From Gemmatimonadota bacterium (GTDB lineage: Bacteria > Latescibacterota > UBA2968 > GCA-2709665), in NCBI GenBank assembly GCA_028877215.1, contig JAPPFJ010000033.1, positions 1 to 64,000 on the forward strand: a stretch of 64,000 nt of DNA, written 5' to 3'. This document shows, piece after piece, positions 36,243 through 44,103 of the stretch. A program made the position numbers and the translations under genes. How positions within the stretch are numbered: position 1 is the first letter of the stretch; each line of letters begins with the position of its first letter. The notes beneath the pieces are model-generated. The model searched no databases. It was not told the origin of the DNA and saw nothing but the letters and a program-made list of their open reading frames with translations.

Positions 36243-36830
36243 ATGAAGCTTGGTTCGACCGCCGGGCGGGCGGCGGACAGGCGCGTTGTGAGCGCTCTGG
36301 TTACCTGGCTCTTGCTCGCAGGCGGCGCGGCTTCCGAACAGTCCGGTGTCGTGTCGCGCCAGGAAGCGCTGAACGCGGTCTTCGCCGGCGCGACGATCAC
36401 CGGGGATCGCGTCTACCTGACGGTCGAGCAGGTGGAACGGATAGCCGAACTGGCGCGCGAGGACGTGCGGACCCGCATCTACGCACGCTACGTGGCGCGG
36501 CGCGATGGCGTCGTCGTCGGCAGGGCGTACGTCGACACGCACGTGGTGCGGACCAAGCGCGAGAGCCTGCTCATCTCGCTCGAACCGGACGGGCGGGTGC
36601 GGCGCATCGACGTGACCGCATTTCTCGAGCCCCCCGAGTACATCCCCTCCGAGCGATGGAAAGGGCAGTACTACGGGAAACCGCTCGTTGACGACGTCGA
36701 ACTCCACCGTGCGATCCGACCCATCGCGGGGGCGACGCTGACCGCGCACGCCGTCAACGCCGCGGTGCGCCGCGTGCTGGCCCTCGACATGGTGCTGGAA
36801 GGACGCGAGCCTGGGAGGGAAGGGCAATGA
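36243..36830 (+). CDS. Exported FMN-binding domain protein
   Basis: A 195-aa protein with an N-terminal export segment (SALVTWLLLAGGAASEQ) and a single FMN_bind domain. The flavinylation signature GAT lies at residues 163-165 (IAGATLTAHAV), with Thr165 the likely site of covalent phosphoester-linked FMN. The preceding conserved acidic and Ser positions are degenerate (RPIA instead of DGIS). ApbE, which attaches the FMN, is two genes downstream. ATG overlaps none of its neighbours, but its stop overlaps the next start by four bases. It probably relays electrons outside the cytoplasmic membrane. Confidence 0.8.
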   Translation: MKLGSTAGRAADRRVVSALVTWLLLAGGAASEQSGVVSRQEALNAVFAGATITGDRVYLTVEQVERIAELAREDVRTRIYARYVARRDGVVVGRAYVDTHVVRTKRESLLISLEPDGRVRRIDVTAFLEPPEYIPSERWKGQYYGKPLVDDVELHRAIRPIAGATLTAHAVNAAVRRVLALDMVLEGREPGREGQ

Positions 36831-37291
36831 CCTGGTGGGAGCGCTGGGGTTTCAATACTTTCCACGTCATTGTCACGGGAACCGGTATCGTCTACTTTTA
36901 CATGAAGTACGCCATGACGACCGATGACCCGTTCGCCGTCGTCAACCATCCGTGGCAATCCGCGACGCTGTCGGCACACATCCTTGCGGCGCCGCTGTTC
37001 GTCGCTTTCTTCGGTATGTTGTTCCGCTCGCACTCGTTCCGGAAGCTGCGTTCACGAAAGCCGGCAAACCGGCGGTCCGGATGGACCTCGCTTCTGAGCT
37101 TCACGGTGATGGCCCTCAGCGGATATCTGATCCAGGTCGCAGCCACACCGGCGCTCATCACTTTCTTCATCTGGATTCACGTCGCGGCCAGCGCAGTTTT
37201 CGTGGTCGGCTACGGCGTCCATCTCGTCAACGGCTGGCGGATCACGCCCCGCAGGGCGAATGCCACCGCCTCGCGAATGCCGAGACCATGA
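36827..37291 (+). CDS. Four-helix cytochrome-b-like membrane protein
   Basis: A 154-aa integral membrane protein with four hydrophobic helices near residues 8-28, 48-66, 87-107 and 112-135. Histidines in the helices (13, 51, 118, 132) could bind one or two b-hemes, as in DUF4405-type cytochromes that accompany extracytoplasmic flavinylated proteins. The start and stop codons overlap the flanking genes by four bases each (ATGA), so translation is coupled. Inferred role: passing quinol electrons to the exported FMN protein. Confidence 0.65.
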   Translation: MTWWERWGFNTFHVIVTGTGIVYFYMKYAMTTDDPFAVVNHPWQSATLSAHILAAPLFVAFFGMLFRSHSFRKLRSRKPANRRSGWTSLLSFTVMALSGYLIQVAATPALITFFIWIHVAASAVFVVGYGVHLVNGWRITPRRANATASRMPRP

Positions 37292-38376
37292 GGACGCTCA
37301 CGCTGAACCGGCTCGCGGTGGGCCGCGCGGTACCGTGGGTCCTGTGGTTGGGAGCCGCGGCCTGCGCAACGGGGTCGGCTTCCGGGCGCGACACGGGTGG
37401 GACGTATCCGGTCCGCATCGAGCGCACCGTGTTCCTCATGGGCACGTACGCCACCTTCGTGGCTGAGACCGTGGATCGTCAGACCGGTCTGGCGAAGCTG
37501 GAACGTATGGTCCGTGTCATCGAGGAAACCGAAGCTGAACTCAGCACCTGGCGGGACGACAGCGTCCTCAGTGCCCTGAATGGACAGCCAGTGGGAACAC
37601 CGCTGCCTGTCCCGGCAGCCATCTGCGGACTCTTCTCCCGCATTGCAAAGTGGCATGCGGCCACGGACGGCGCGTTCGATCCGGCCGTAGGCAACCTCAT
37701 CAAGGCGTGGGATCTGCGCGGAGAAGGCAGGGAACCGGATGACGGCGAGGCGCTGGCGGCGCTGGCCGCTTCCGGCTTCGACAAGCTCGTACTCGATGCC
37801 GTGTCGTGCGCCGTCACGCGGCGCGCAGCGGTCATTCTGGACGCGGGCGGGTTCGGCAAGGGCGAGGCGCTGGATCGGGTCCGGGAGGCAGAGCGCGACC
37901 GGCGCGGCGCATGGTTCATCGACTTCGGCGGGCAGGTGGCAGTGTCCGGTGAATCGTCCGATGGACCGTGGTCAGTCGGCCTTGCGCATCCGGCGCAACG
38001 CCAGAAGGCGGTTCTCGAATTAACTCTCGTCGCCGGCTCAATCGCCACGAGCAGCGGGTCCGAGCGGGACCGCGTCACGGGGGACGGCCGCCGCATCGGC
38101 CATATCGTCGACCCGCGCAACGGTCGGCCGGTCAACCGAACCGGGTCGGTCACCGTCTGGCACGAGAACGCATTCGTCGCGGACGTGCTCTCGACGGCGC
38201 TGTACGTCATGGGAAGGAAAGAGGGGATCGCGTGGGCCGGGCCACGCGGCATCGCCGCGTGCTTCTTTTCCGCTGACCCGCACTCGGGCGATGTCGTTTT
38301 CCGCACCACACCTGCATTCAAGGCACGGTTCCCGGTACACGATTCACCGCCGGGAGAGGAAGAAACGAAGGATTGA
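37288..38376 (+). CDS. apbE: FAD:protein FMN transferase (ApbE)
   Basis: A 362-aa lipoprotein-type ApbE that attaches FMN from FAD to Thr in FMN_bind proteins. The N-terminus ends in a lipobox-like AAAC. Conserved segments are FLMGTYATF at the start of the domain, DAGGFGKGEALDRV and FIDFGGQVAVSG for the FAD pocket, and HIVDPRNGRPV with ADVLSTALYVMG for Mg and catalysis. The ATG overlaps the upstream stop (ATGA). The only visible client in the window is the FMN-binding protein two genes upstream. Confidence 0.92.
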   Translation: MRTLTLNRLAVGRAVPWVLWLGAAACATGSASGRDTGGTYPVRIERTVFLMGTYATFVAETVDRQTGLAKLERMVRVIEETEAELSTWRDDSVLSALNGQPVGTPLPVPAAICGLFSRIAKWHAATDGAFDPAVGNLIKAWDLRGEGREPDDGEALAALAASGFDKLVLDAVSCAVTRRAAVILDAGGFGKGEALDRVREAERDRRGAWFIDFGGQVAVSGESSDGPWSVGLAHPAQRQKAVLELTLVAGSIATSSGSERDRVTGDGRRIGHIVDPRNGRPVNRTGSVTVWHENAFVADVLSTALYVMGRKEGIAWAGPRGIAACFFSADPHSGDVVFRTTPAFKARFPVHDSPPGEEETKD

Positions 38377-38406
38377 GGACGGGAATATACACATCGCTAC
38401 AACGAT

Positions 38407-38443
38407 CGGCGCCTTGTCTTTGTAACGCACGGCGCCATTTTTT
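38407..38443 (+). terminator. Hairpin terminator with repeated CGGCGCC arms
   Basis: CGGCGCC words flank a loop and are followed by ATTTTTTG, 31 bp after the apbE stop. It is homologous to the hairpin at 34261-34298, so the electron-transfer operon is bracketed by two related terminators. Confidence 0.7.
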
Positions 38444-38537
38444 GTGTGGCCGGCTCGGGATCTTCACCCCGATGTACTTCGTTCACGCCCACAAGCCGGC
38501 GTAGCGCAATCCAATCGAGCTTTTTTCAATCTGCCGA

Positions 38538-41372
38538 CTAATTGAGGCCGGGCATGAAGTCCGGCGTTGCCTGGAACTCCGTCGCGCCGGGGATGGCACC
38601 GGGTTGAACGGTGTACTGCCCGCCGGGAACCACGAAAAACGCTGTGTTTCTGCGGGCATCCACATGGGCGTTATAACTGACAATACCGTCCCGGTTGCGG
38701 ATACTCCAGTCGCCCGGCGCCAGGCCGGTCAGCAACAACTGGCAGCTTCCATCCCCACCAACCTCCACCTGCAGCGTCTGCTTCAGCAGCTTGCCGGTCC
38801 GGCTCAAGACCACCACCCGGTCCGCCAGCGTGACAACGAATGCTTCGGGGAGTTCAACGAGGTCGACCGGCAGCTGCTCCTCCTGTTCGTCACACATCGT
38901 CATCACCGTCAGAAAAACATCGTTGCTCCGCTTTTTCGCGGGTGAGAACATCACGCGATGACCGTTCGCTTCGGGACGGTCCGGTTTTGGTGGTGTGAAG
39001 AACTGTCCGAACACGCTGTTGGCTTCCTCGCCGCTCATGACCTGCAGGTCCCTCTCATCCACTCCCGGTCGCAGCATCCTGAGAACGACCTTCCCGCTCC
39101 TGTCTGCGTCGCTGTTTCTCAGGATAACGCCATCGTCCGTCGTTTCCGGCGGGTTGAGGGTGTTGACCTGCCAGTATTTCCTGAACTCCGGTCTGGCGGT
39201 GGTCATGTTGTCCAGGACGATCAGCGCCGCGGGAGTCTGCTCGTTATCGAGGTTCAGGAAGCAGAAGGTGCGCACGTAGTCCACGATCTTCCTGCTGTAA
39301 GCCGACGTCAGGTTGACCGAGAAGGTGCTGTAGAACGGCCGCTGTGGAGACGGTCCGAAGTCGGCTGTGAGGACGTCCCCATTGGCGAACGTCGGATCAG
39401 AAAGCGCCTGGTCCGGTGTGGTCGGGCAGGATTGAATAAAGCGCGCGCCTCCGTCGTTGACGGTATTGCGGATAAACTCCTCCTCAGGATCGACCGCCAG
39501 CATCATGCAGTGCGAAATCGAACGCTTGCAGAAGTTGAAGTCGTAGGGCGTTCCGTAGAAATGGTACTGCCCCAGGTCGGCCGCCTGCAGCCCGCGGTAG
39601 TAAATCTGGAAGCTACCCGCGTCGGCGTGCTGGTGGTTGCCGAAGTGATAACCCCCGCCCTTCATCTCCACGACAACGTCGGACACGCCCGGGCCCATGT
39701 TCCATCCGGTCCGGGCAACCATCGACCCGAGGACCGGCCCGAAATCGAGGGTGAGCGGCAATGAATCGAAATTCTCCGCAGCCTTCAGGTCCGGGTCGTT
39801 CAGCAGCAGCACCATGATCGGTTCGGCGGGAAGCCCGCCCTGCCGTTCGAAGTCGCGCTTGATGACCGGATCATCGCTGTACGCGTAACTCAGCAGTGCG
39901 GTGGCACCAAGACTTGCCGGCCTTCCGTCGGAGAATCCGTCGCCGTCCCGCAGGGTCTCTTCGTTCGGCATGCGCATGTAGAGCCAGAACTTGCAGACGT
40001 CCGCGATGTTGTCGTCGAAGACCCGCTGGCCGGTCATGCGGTAAAAGAGCCAGGCGGCGTGCATATCCCACCCGAAACGGTACGGCCCGTAACTGACGCC
40101 CTGGTTGTGGCGCGGAGACCGGTATTCGAACCGGCGCATCGGAACCAGTTCTTCCAGCATGCGGTAGGCGCAGTATCGATACGGTACCGGGTCCTCGTCG
40201 TAGATGGCAATCGCCATGCACAACAGATCGCGGTTGACCTGCGCCTCGTTGCCATGGCCGTTGACGATGATCTGCTTAAAGGGCGGCCAGCCGATTTCCA
40301 TGTCGTCCGCGAGACGCATAAGATTGCCGCGAATGCTGTTCCTGTCATCGGGTGTCATCACGTCGTAGCACCAGTCATAAACCAGCGCGGCAGAGTAGAT
40401 GGCCCGGCCGATTTCCCGGGTGATGTCCAGCAGGTTTCCGAATTCGACCGCGGCAAGATACTCGCGGATCAGCGCCACCGCTTCCCTGCCGGGCATCTCT
40501 TCGCCGTTCATCAGGTAGACGAAAGCCCTGGCGACGGCCGCTTTTTCGAGTTTGGGGTTGTAGGTGACTTCCGTACCCGGCTCAGCTTCAAACGCGCAGG
40601 GCGCGGCCGCCTCTTCCCTCACCTGGGCCCATAGCGGCGCGTTCTCGCCCTTCGTCAGGTTTGCACGGACCGCCGGCAGCGACTCCTCGTTCACCCAGAT
40701 GCGCGGCCTGGATGCCGGTGGAACGACCGACGGCCGATAGTCGATCGCGGCCTCCGGGACCTCGGGAGGCGTGTAAGGGCTGACTTCGAGGTAATCGAGG
40801 CGCACGCCCTCCGGCAGCCAGATCCGAATCTCCTGCTCCTGCCCGTCGAGGTCAAACTTTCCAGTCGTCTGTGTACAGCTCTCCAACCGGCTCCACGGAA
40901 CGAGCACCACGCGTCTGGTGGGGCGGGCATCTCCGACGGCGATCTTAAGGTACATTGAATCATACTTGGTCCTGGCCTTTCGCATCGCCTCCCTGCCCCT
41001 GGCGTCCGTGGCTGCGTGTGTGCGAATCACGAACCGCCCGGCCCTGGACCCCCGCACCCTGAAGACCAGGTCCGGTCCGGCGCTGTGCGCATCAACGTTC
41101 GTGGCCACACCGGCCATGAGCGAAACGCCCTTCTCGCTGGAAAACGAACTCTGCGTTACGATCTCTGCCCGACGGAGGTCGATTCGCGCTGCCTCCGCCT
41201 GCAGGGCGACCGTTCCGTCAACGGCGATCGTTTTTGAATTCACGGGTTCCCTCGTACCTTCATCGGTTTTCATGACGTGGGTCTCCTCCGCGTCTGCCGG
41301 GACGCCAATAAAGAGCGTTGCAACGAACAGACGGCACAGTGGTTTCGACAGCCGTTGGTTTTTACGGCACAT
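38538..41372 (-). CDS. Secreted heparinase II/III family polysaccharide lyase
   Basis: A 944-aa exported protein. A signal peptide (RLFVATLFIGVPADAEE) is followed by a carbohydrate-binding-like sandwich (about residues 40-210), an (alpha/alpha) toroid with VNGHGNEAQVNRD near 390 that supplies candidate catalytic residues, and a C-terminal heparinase II/III sandwich with FGNHQHADAGSF near 605. The His-x-His-x-Asp motif is intact, unlike in the propeller giants. ATG 41372 is preferred over frames extending to 41432 because it places the signal peptide at the terminus. It follows an oxidoreductase gene by 63 bp. Probable substrate: uronic-acid polysaccharide. Confidence 0.8.
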   Translation of the reverse strand: MCRKNQRLSKPLCRLFVATLFIGVPADAEETHVMKTDEGTREPVNSKTIAVDGTVALQAEAARIDLRRAEIVTQSSFSSEKGVSLMAGVATNVDAHSAGPDLVFRVRGSRAGRFVIRTHAATDARGREAMRKARTKYDSMYLKIAVGDARPTRRVVLVPWSRLESCTQTTGKFDLDGQEQEIRIWLPEGVRLDYLEVSPYTPPEVPEAAIDYRPSVVPPASRPRIWVNEESLPAVRANLTKGENAPLWAQVREEAAAPCAFEAEPGTEVTYNPKLEKAAVARAFVYLMNGEEMPGREAVALIREYLAAVEFGNLLDITREIGRAIYSAALVYDWCYDVMTPDDRNSIRGNLMRLADDMEIGWPPFKQIIVNGHGNEAQVNRDLLCMAIAIYDEDPVPYRYCAYRMLEELVPMRRFEYRSPRHNQGVSYGPYRFGWDMHAAWLFYRMTGQRVFDDNIADVCKFWLYMRMPNEETLRDGDGFSDGRPASLGATALLSYAYSDDPVIKRDFERQGGLPAEPIMVLLLNDPDLKAAENFDSLPLTLDFGPVLGSMVARTGWNMGPGVSDVVVEMKGGGYHFGNHQHADAGSFQIYYRGLQAADLGQYHFYGTPYDFNFCKRSISHCMMLAVDPEEEFIRNTVNDGGARFIQSCPTTPDQALSDPTFANGDVLTADFGPSPQRPFYSTFSVNLTSAYSRKIVDYVRTFCFLNLDNEQTPAALIVLDNMTTARPEFRKYWQVNTLNPPETTDDGVILRNSDADRSGKVVLRMLRPGVDERDLQVMSGEEANSVFGQFFTPPKPDRPEANGHRVMFSPAKKRSNDVFLTVMTMCDEQEEQLPVDLVELPEAFVVTLADRVVVLSRTGKLLKQTLQVEVGGDGSCQLLLTGLAPGDWSIRNRDGIVSYNAHVDARRNTAFFVVPGGQYTVQPGAIPGATEFQATPDFMPGLN

Positions 41373-41394
41373 GTTCTTGAGGTGCTCGTAAATC

Positions 41395-41424
41395 TGTAGG
41401 GGCGACCGCCCGGCCGCACCTACA
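41395..41424. repeat. Short inverted repeat TGTAGG/CCTACA
   Basis: TGTAGGGGCGACC and its partly complementary partner CGCACCTACA form a hairpin between the oxidoreductase and heparinase genes. A related TGTAGGGGAAACCC word occurs near 60270. Confidence 0.5.
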
Positions 41425-41435
41425 CGCAACAACTG

Positions 41436-42458
41436 TCATTCCGAACCTCCCGATCTGATCTCATCTAACGTGACAGTCCGATCTTCCCGCGCTGAGATGG
41501 AAATGGCTTCGGCGATCTCAACATCCAGCAGGGCATCCGCGGGAGGATTAAGGGCCTCGCGCCGACTTTCCATGGCATCCAGAAACGCGTGCGCCTGCCT
41601 CACCATAGACGATGGTTCCGCATCAAAGCTCCGGACTTCGGAGCAACCTTCCCTATACACGGTAATGGCGTCTTTGCCGGGCGGGCTCTCGGCATTCGTC
41701 TGAATTCCGCCGTCGGCACAGATGAATCGCGGCTGCGGGTCGTGCATCCCATCCGGACCGATATAGCTGGCCGTCGCCGAAGCGAAGGCGCCGTTTTCGA
41801 ATCCGATCAGAGCCCCGCACGTCTCCTCGGCAACGTGGGCCGGCGCCGTATTCCGCTTCCGGTTGGCCATCGCCGAAACGGTGGTCGGCTGTCCGAGAAT
41901 CCAGCGGATCGCATTCAGATAACAGTAGCTCATGTGGGTCAGCGGCATGCCCCCGCTGGCCTCCTGATCGCAGTACCAGGTATCCGGGTCCGGGTTCCAC
42001 AATGCCATGGTTACGGCCATCACCGGCGGCCCAAGTTCCCCTTCCGCCACCAGGCGCCTGATCTCTTCCCAGGCCGGGTCGTACCGGCGCTGAAACCCCG
42101 CTTCCACGATCCGCCCGGACCGGCCAGCCGTCTCAACAATCCGTTTCCCGTTCTCCAGAGACGACGCGAGACAGCCTCCGATGAGGAGGTCGTAGCCGGC
42201 ATCCAGCGCCCACAGGCTGACCTCGTCCTGAACGCGATGCGGTACTTCGATCAGGACGGCGTCCGGGCGGGTGGCGGCCAATCTCCGATAATCATCGCCA
42301 GAAACCGCGCACCCCAGCTCCGCCGCACAGCGTTCGGCGGTCTCCCTTCGACGAGCGGCCACGCCGCAGATTTCCGCCCGACCCGTATCCAGAAACGCCT
42401 GGCCCCGGACCCGGGCCATGTTCCCGGCGCCCACAACCGCGATTCGTGTCTTCGACAT
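41436..42458 (-). CDS. Gfo/Idh/MocA-type oxidoreductase lacking the EKP motif
   Basis: A 340-aa NAD(P)-binding protein. The N-terminal Rossmann motif is VVGAGNMA, and the C-terminal half has the alpha/beta domain typical of the family (GFENGAFASATASY). At the position where active members have EKP with the catalytic lysine, this protein reads IGGCLASS, so Lys is absent. It may bind nucleotide without normal dehydrogenase chemistry, or use another residue. ATG 42458 is chosen because it starts the Rossmann fold at residue 4; a longer frame extends to 42626 through a repeat. It is upstream of the secreted heparinase gene. A copy of its 5' end lies at 43752-43847. Confidence 0.75.
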   Translation of the reverse strand: MSKTRIAVVGAGNMARVRGQAFLDTGRAEICGVAARRRETAERCAAELGCAVSGDDYRRLAATRPDAVLIEVPHRVQDEVSLWALDAGYDLLIGGCLASSLENGKRIVETAGRSGRIVEAGFQRRYDPAWEEIRRLVAEGELGPPVMAVTMALWNPDPDTWYCDQEASGGMPLTHMSYCYLNAIRWILGQPTTVSAMANRKRNTAPAHVAEETCGALIGFENGAFASATASYIGPDGMHDPQPRFICADGGIQTNAESPPGKDAITVYREGCSEVRSFDAEPSSMVRQAHAFLDAMESRREALNPPADALLDVEIAEAISISAREDRTVTLDEIRSGGSE

Positions 42459-42488
42459 TGCGCAATCCCTCGTCGGTATTCGACTCGA

Positions 42489-42690
42489 CTTCGAAAAAAG
42501 ACAACAGTCACTCTGGCCGCAAAGAGCCTTAATGCGGGTAGAGGTGGGACGGTAGCGGGTAGAGATTACCTGCCTTGTAAGGCTTCTTTTCGTGCCGGAG
42601 GCAGGGAGGGATAAATTCGCGGGCAATGATATCTTCTACCGGCTTACGTCTCCCGTCTACCCGCTGCTAAGAGGCCGGGGTAGAGTTCCT
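42489..42690. repeat. Intergenic hairpin repeat, type A copy 2, nested in an R-type remnant
   Basis: An AT-rich end (AAAAAAGACAACAGTCA, 42496-42512) matches the left end of type A copy 1. A hairpin with arms GCGGGTAGAGG.. and ..CCCGTCTACCCGC (about 42535-42665) follows. Its core stem TGCCTT/GAGGCA (42571-42576 and 42598-42603), extended by CC/GG, closes a 21-nt loop exactly as in the other copies. To its right lies the R-type fragment 42693-42798. Confidence 0.75.
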
Positions 42691-42692
42691 GT

Positions 42693-42798
42693 TCACTTTC
42701 AGTGAACTGAAGTATCCTGGTAATCCGCATTTTAGTCGCCTTCATTAACTTGCATATATTCGATTCTACGTCCACGAAAATTAACGAAACACGGTTAG
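42693..42798. repeat. R-type interspersed repeat, diverged 3' fragment
   Basis: About 105 bp match the right half of the 25.9 and 61.5 kb repeats, sharing GTATCCTGGTAATCCGC, a following TAGTCGCCTT..TTGCATAT pattern and the GGTTAG end. The end supplies the stop codon of the outer-membrane protein gene (42795-42797). Confidence 0.7.
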
Positions 42799-43751
42799 AG
42801 ATCGTACACGAACGAAATCGTGACCGCATAGAAGACGATATCACTGAGCACCAGGTCGAAAGTCGCAGGCGTGTTTCCGTCTGCAAGCACCGGCGCATGA
42901 CTTCGCACCTGGTCCCACTTTCCAGGTTTTCGAACATCCCCGTAGCGTGCGTAACGTCCCCGCAGCGCAATGCCGAATCGCTCGTTCGCCTCGTACGCCA
43001 CACCGCCGATCAGACTCGTCCCGATCGTCGATTCAGCCAGTTGAAGCCACGCGGAATCGGCCGTGCCCGCGGCCCGCGTCTGCCATGCAGGAACGGCGAC
43101 TTCTGCGCCAGGATCGACGCCGCCTTCCGGCGCGAATCCGTCAGTGAGCGTTCGTCGGACCCGCAATCCCTTGAAAACGAGAATGACATTCGACACGCCG
43201 CCTCCAACGCCGACAAATGGCGTGAAGCGCGAGGAATTGTTGTAGTCGAGAAGCACATTCAGAAACAGGTCTGTAATGTTGAAACCAGAAACCCTGGCCT
43301 GGGGTTCTTCGACAGCACTCCACTCACGTACCCTCTCCGGCGCCAGCCCGCCCGCGTCGACCAACGGCGCCGAGGTTGCGCCCAGCACGGTGTTGTTCAA
43401 TTCGGCTTCCAGCCGGAGCCAGCCTCGGGCGTACCCCAACGCAAGAGCGGTTGCGCTGGTCATTGTTTCCGCGCCCCGATCGAACGCCATTGTTGCGTAC
43501 ACGCCGGACGTGGATATAGAGCATGCCGGATCGCCTGGGATAGCGGTCTGATCTGGATACAACAGCCGGTCACAACGCGTCGGCTGATCGACGCCCTCGA
43601 TGCTCCCTCGAATGGTCAACGCGTCCGAGTCCCCGAAATCGCCCCGCAGATAGAAGCCGTCCTGCCCTTGAGCGCTTGCCGCCAGGGGGGGCGCGAACCA
43701 ACACAGTGCGACGACTACAACCGCTGTTGCCAGCCGAAAGCCGGTGGCCAT
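42795..43751 (-). CDS. Outer-membrane beta-barrel protein
   Basis: A 318-aa exported protein. The signal peptide (FRLATAVVVVALCWFAPPLAASAQGQ) is followed by an eight-to-ten-strand barrel pattern, for example RFTPFVGVGGGVSNVILVFKG and RFGIALRGRYARYGD, ending in FYAVTISFVYDL. It looks like an OmpA/OmpW-size barrel of unknown role. The frame continues upstream to 43877 through a duplicate of the neighbouring oxidoreductase's first 35 codons, so the true start is most likely ATG 43751 just before the signal peptide. The stop codon lies at the edge of an R-type repeat. Confidence 0.65.
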   Translation of the reverse strand: MATGFRLATAVVVVALCWFAPPLAASAQGQDGFYLRGDFGDSDALTIRGSIEGVDQPTRCDRLLYPDQTAIPGDPACSISTSGVYATMAFDRGAETMTSATALALGYARGWLRLEAELNNTVLGATSAPLVDAGGLAPERVREWSAVEEPQARVSGFNITDLFLNVLLDYNNSSRFTPFVGVGGGVSNVILVFKGLRVRRTLTDGFAPEGGVDPGAEVAVPAWQTRAAGTADSAWLQLAESTIGTSLIGGVAYEANERFGIALRGRYARYGDVRKPGKWDQVRSHAPVLADGNTPATFDLVLSDIVFYAVTISFVYDL

Positions 43752-43847
43752 GCCGCAGATTTCCGCGCGGACGGTATCGGGAAACGCCCTGTCGCTAAGC
43801 CTGGCGATTTTTCCCGCCCTCACACTCGCGAATTGCACTATCGACAT
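43752..43847 (-). pseudogene. Duplicated 5' end of the Gfo/Idh-type oxidoreductase gene
   Basis: Read in the barrel protein's frame, this stretch encodes MSIVQFASVRAGKIARLSD and FPDTVRAEICGMATG. It aligns without gaps to the start of the oxidoreductase at 42458 (MSKTRIAVVGAGNMARVRG and FLDTGRAEICGVAAR). The DNA is also alignable without gaps (about 65-70% by eye). The Rossmann glycines are lost (VRAGK). It is a remnant that now lies directly before the barrel gene's signal peptide. Confidence 0.75.
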
Positions 43848-44103
43848 GGCGTCGCCTTTTGAGTTTTCGTTTGACAACTACACGCGGCAGGGGTATGCTT
43901 TGAGAAACCCTCCCACCTTCCAACTGAAATGGCAAGGTAGTCAGCCCGTTAATAAAGCCCATCCGGGCTGCGTCCGGCCCTTATGACCGAATTACGGCGT
44001 TGCGCGCCCTCGCCGAATCGAGGGATGGGACTCGGTCGCGCGCCTTGTCTTCGGCCACAATGACTCGGCCTCGCCTGCAGAGCGACTTTATCAACGGACT
44101 GCT
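43848..44103. other. Intergenic region before the cytochrome gene
   Basis: A 256-bp gap between the minus-strand barrel gene and the plus-strand multiheme cytochrome. It holds a partial hairpin around CCCTCGCCGAATCGAGGG (44009-44026) and a GCCCATCCGGGC-type word near 43958-43969. No gene or clear promoter is visible. Confidence 0.4.

Noticed and set aside
36952..37287. An extended N-terminus for ApbE
   Set aside because: This part is out of frame with and inside the cytochrome-b-like gene; the lipoprotein signal starts at 37288.
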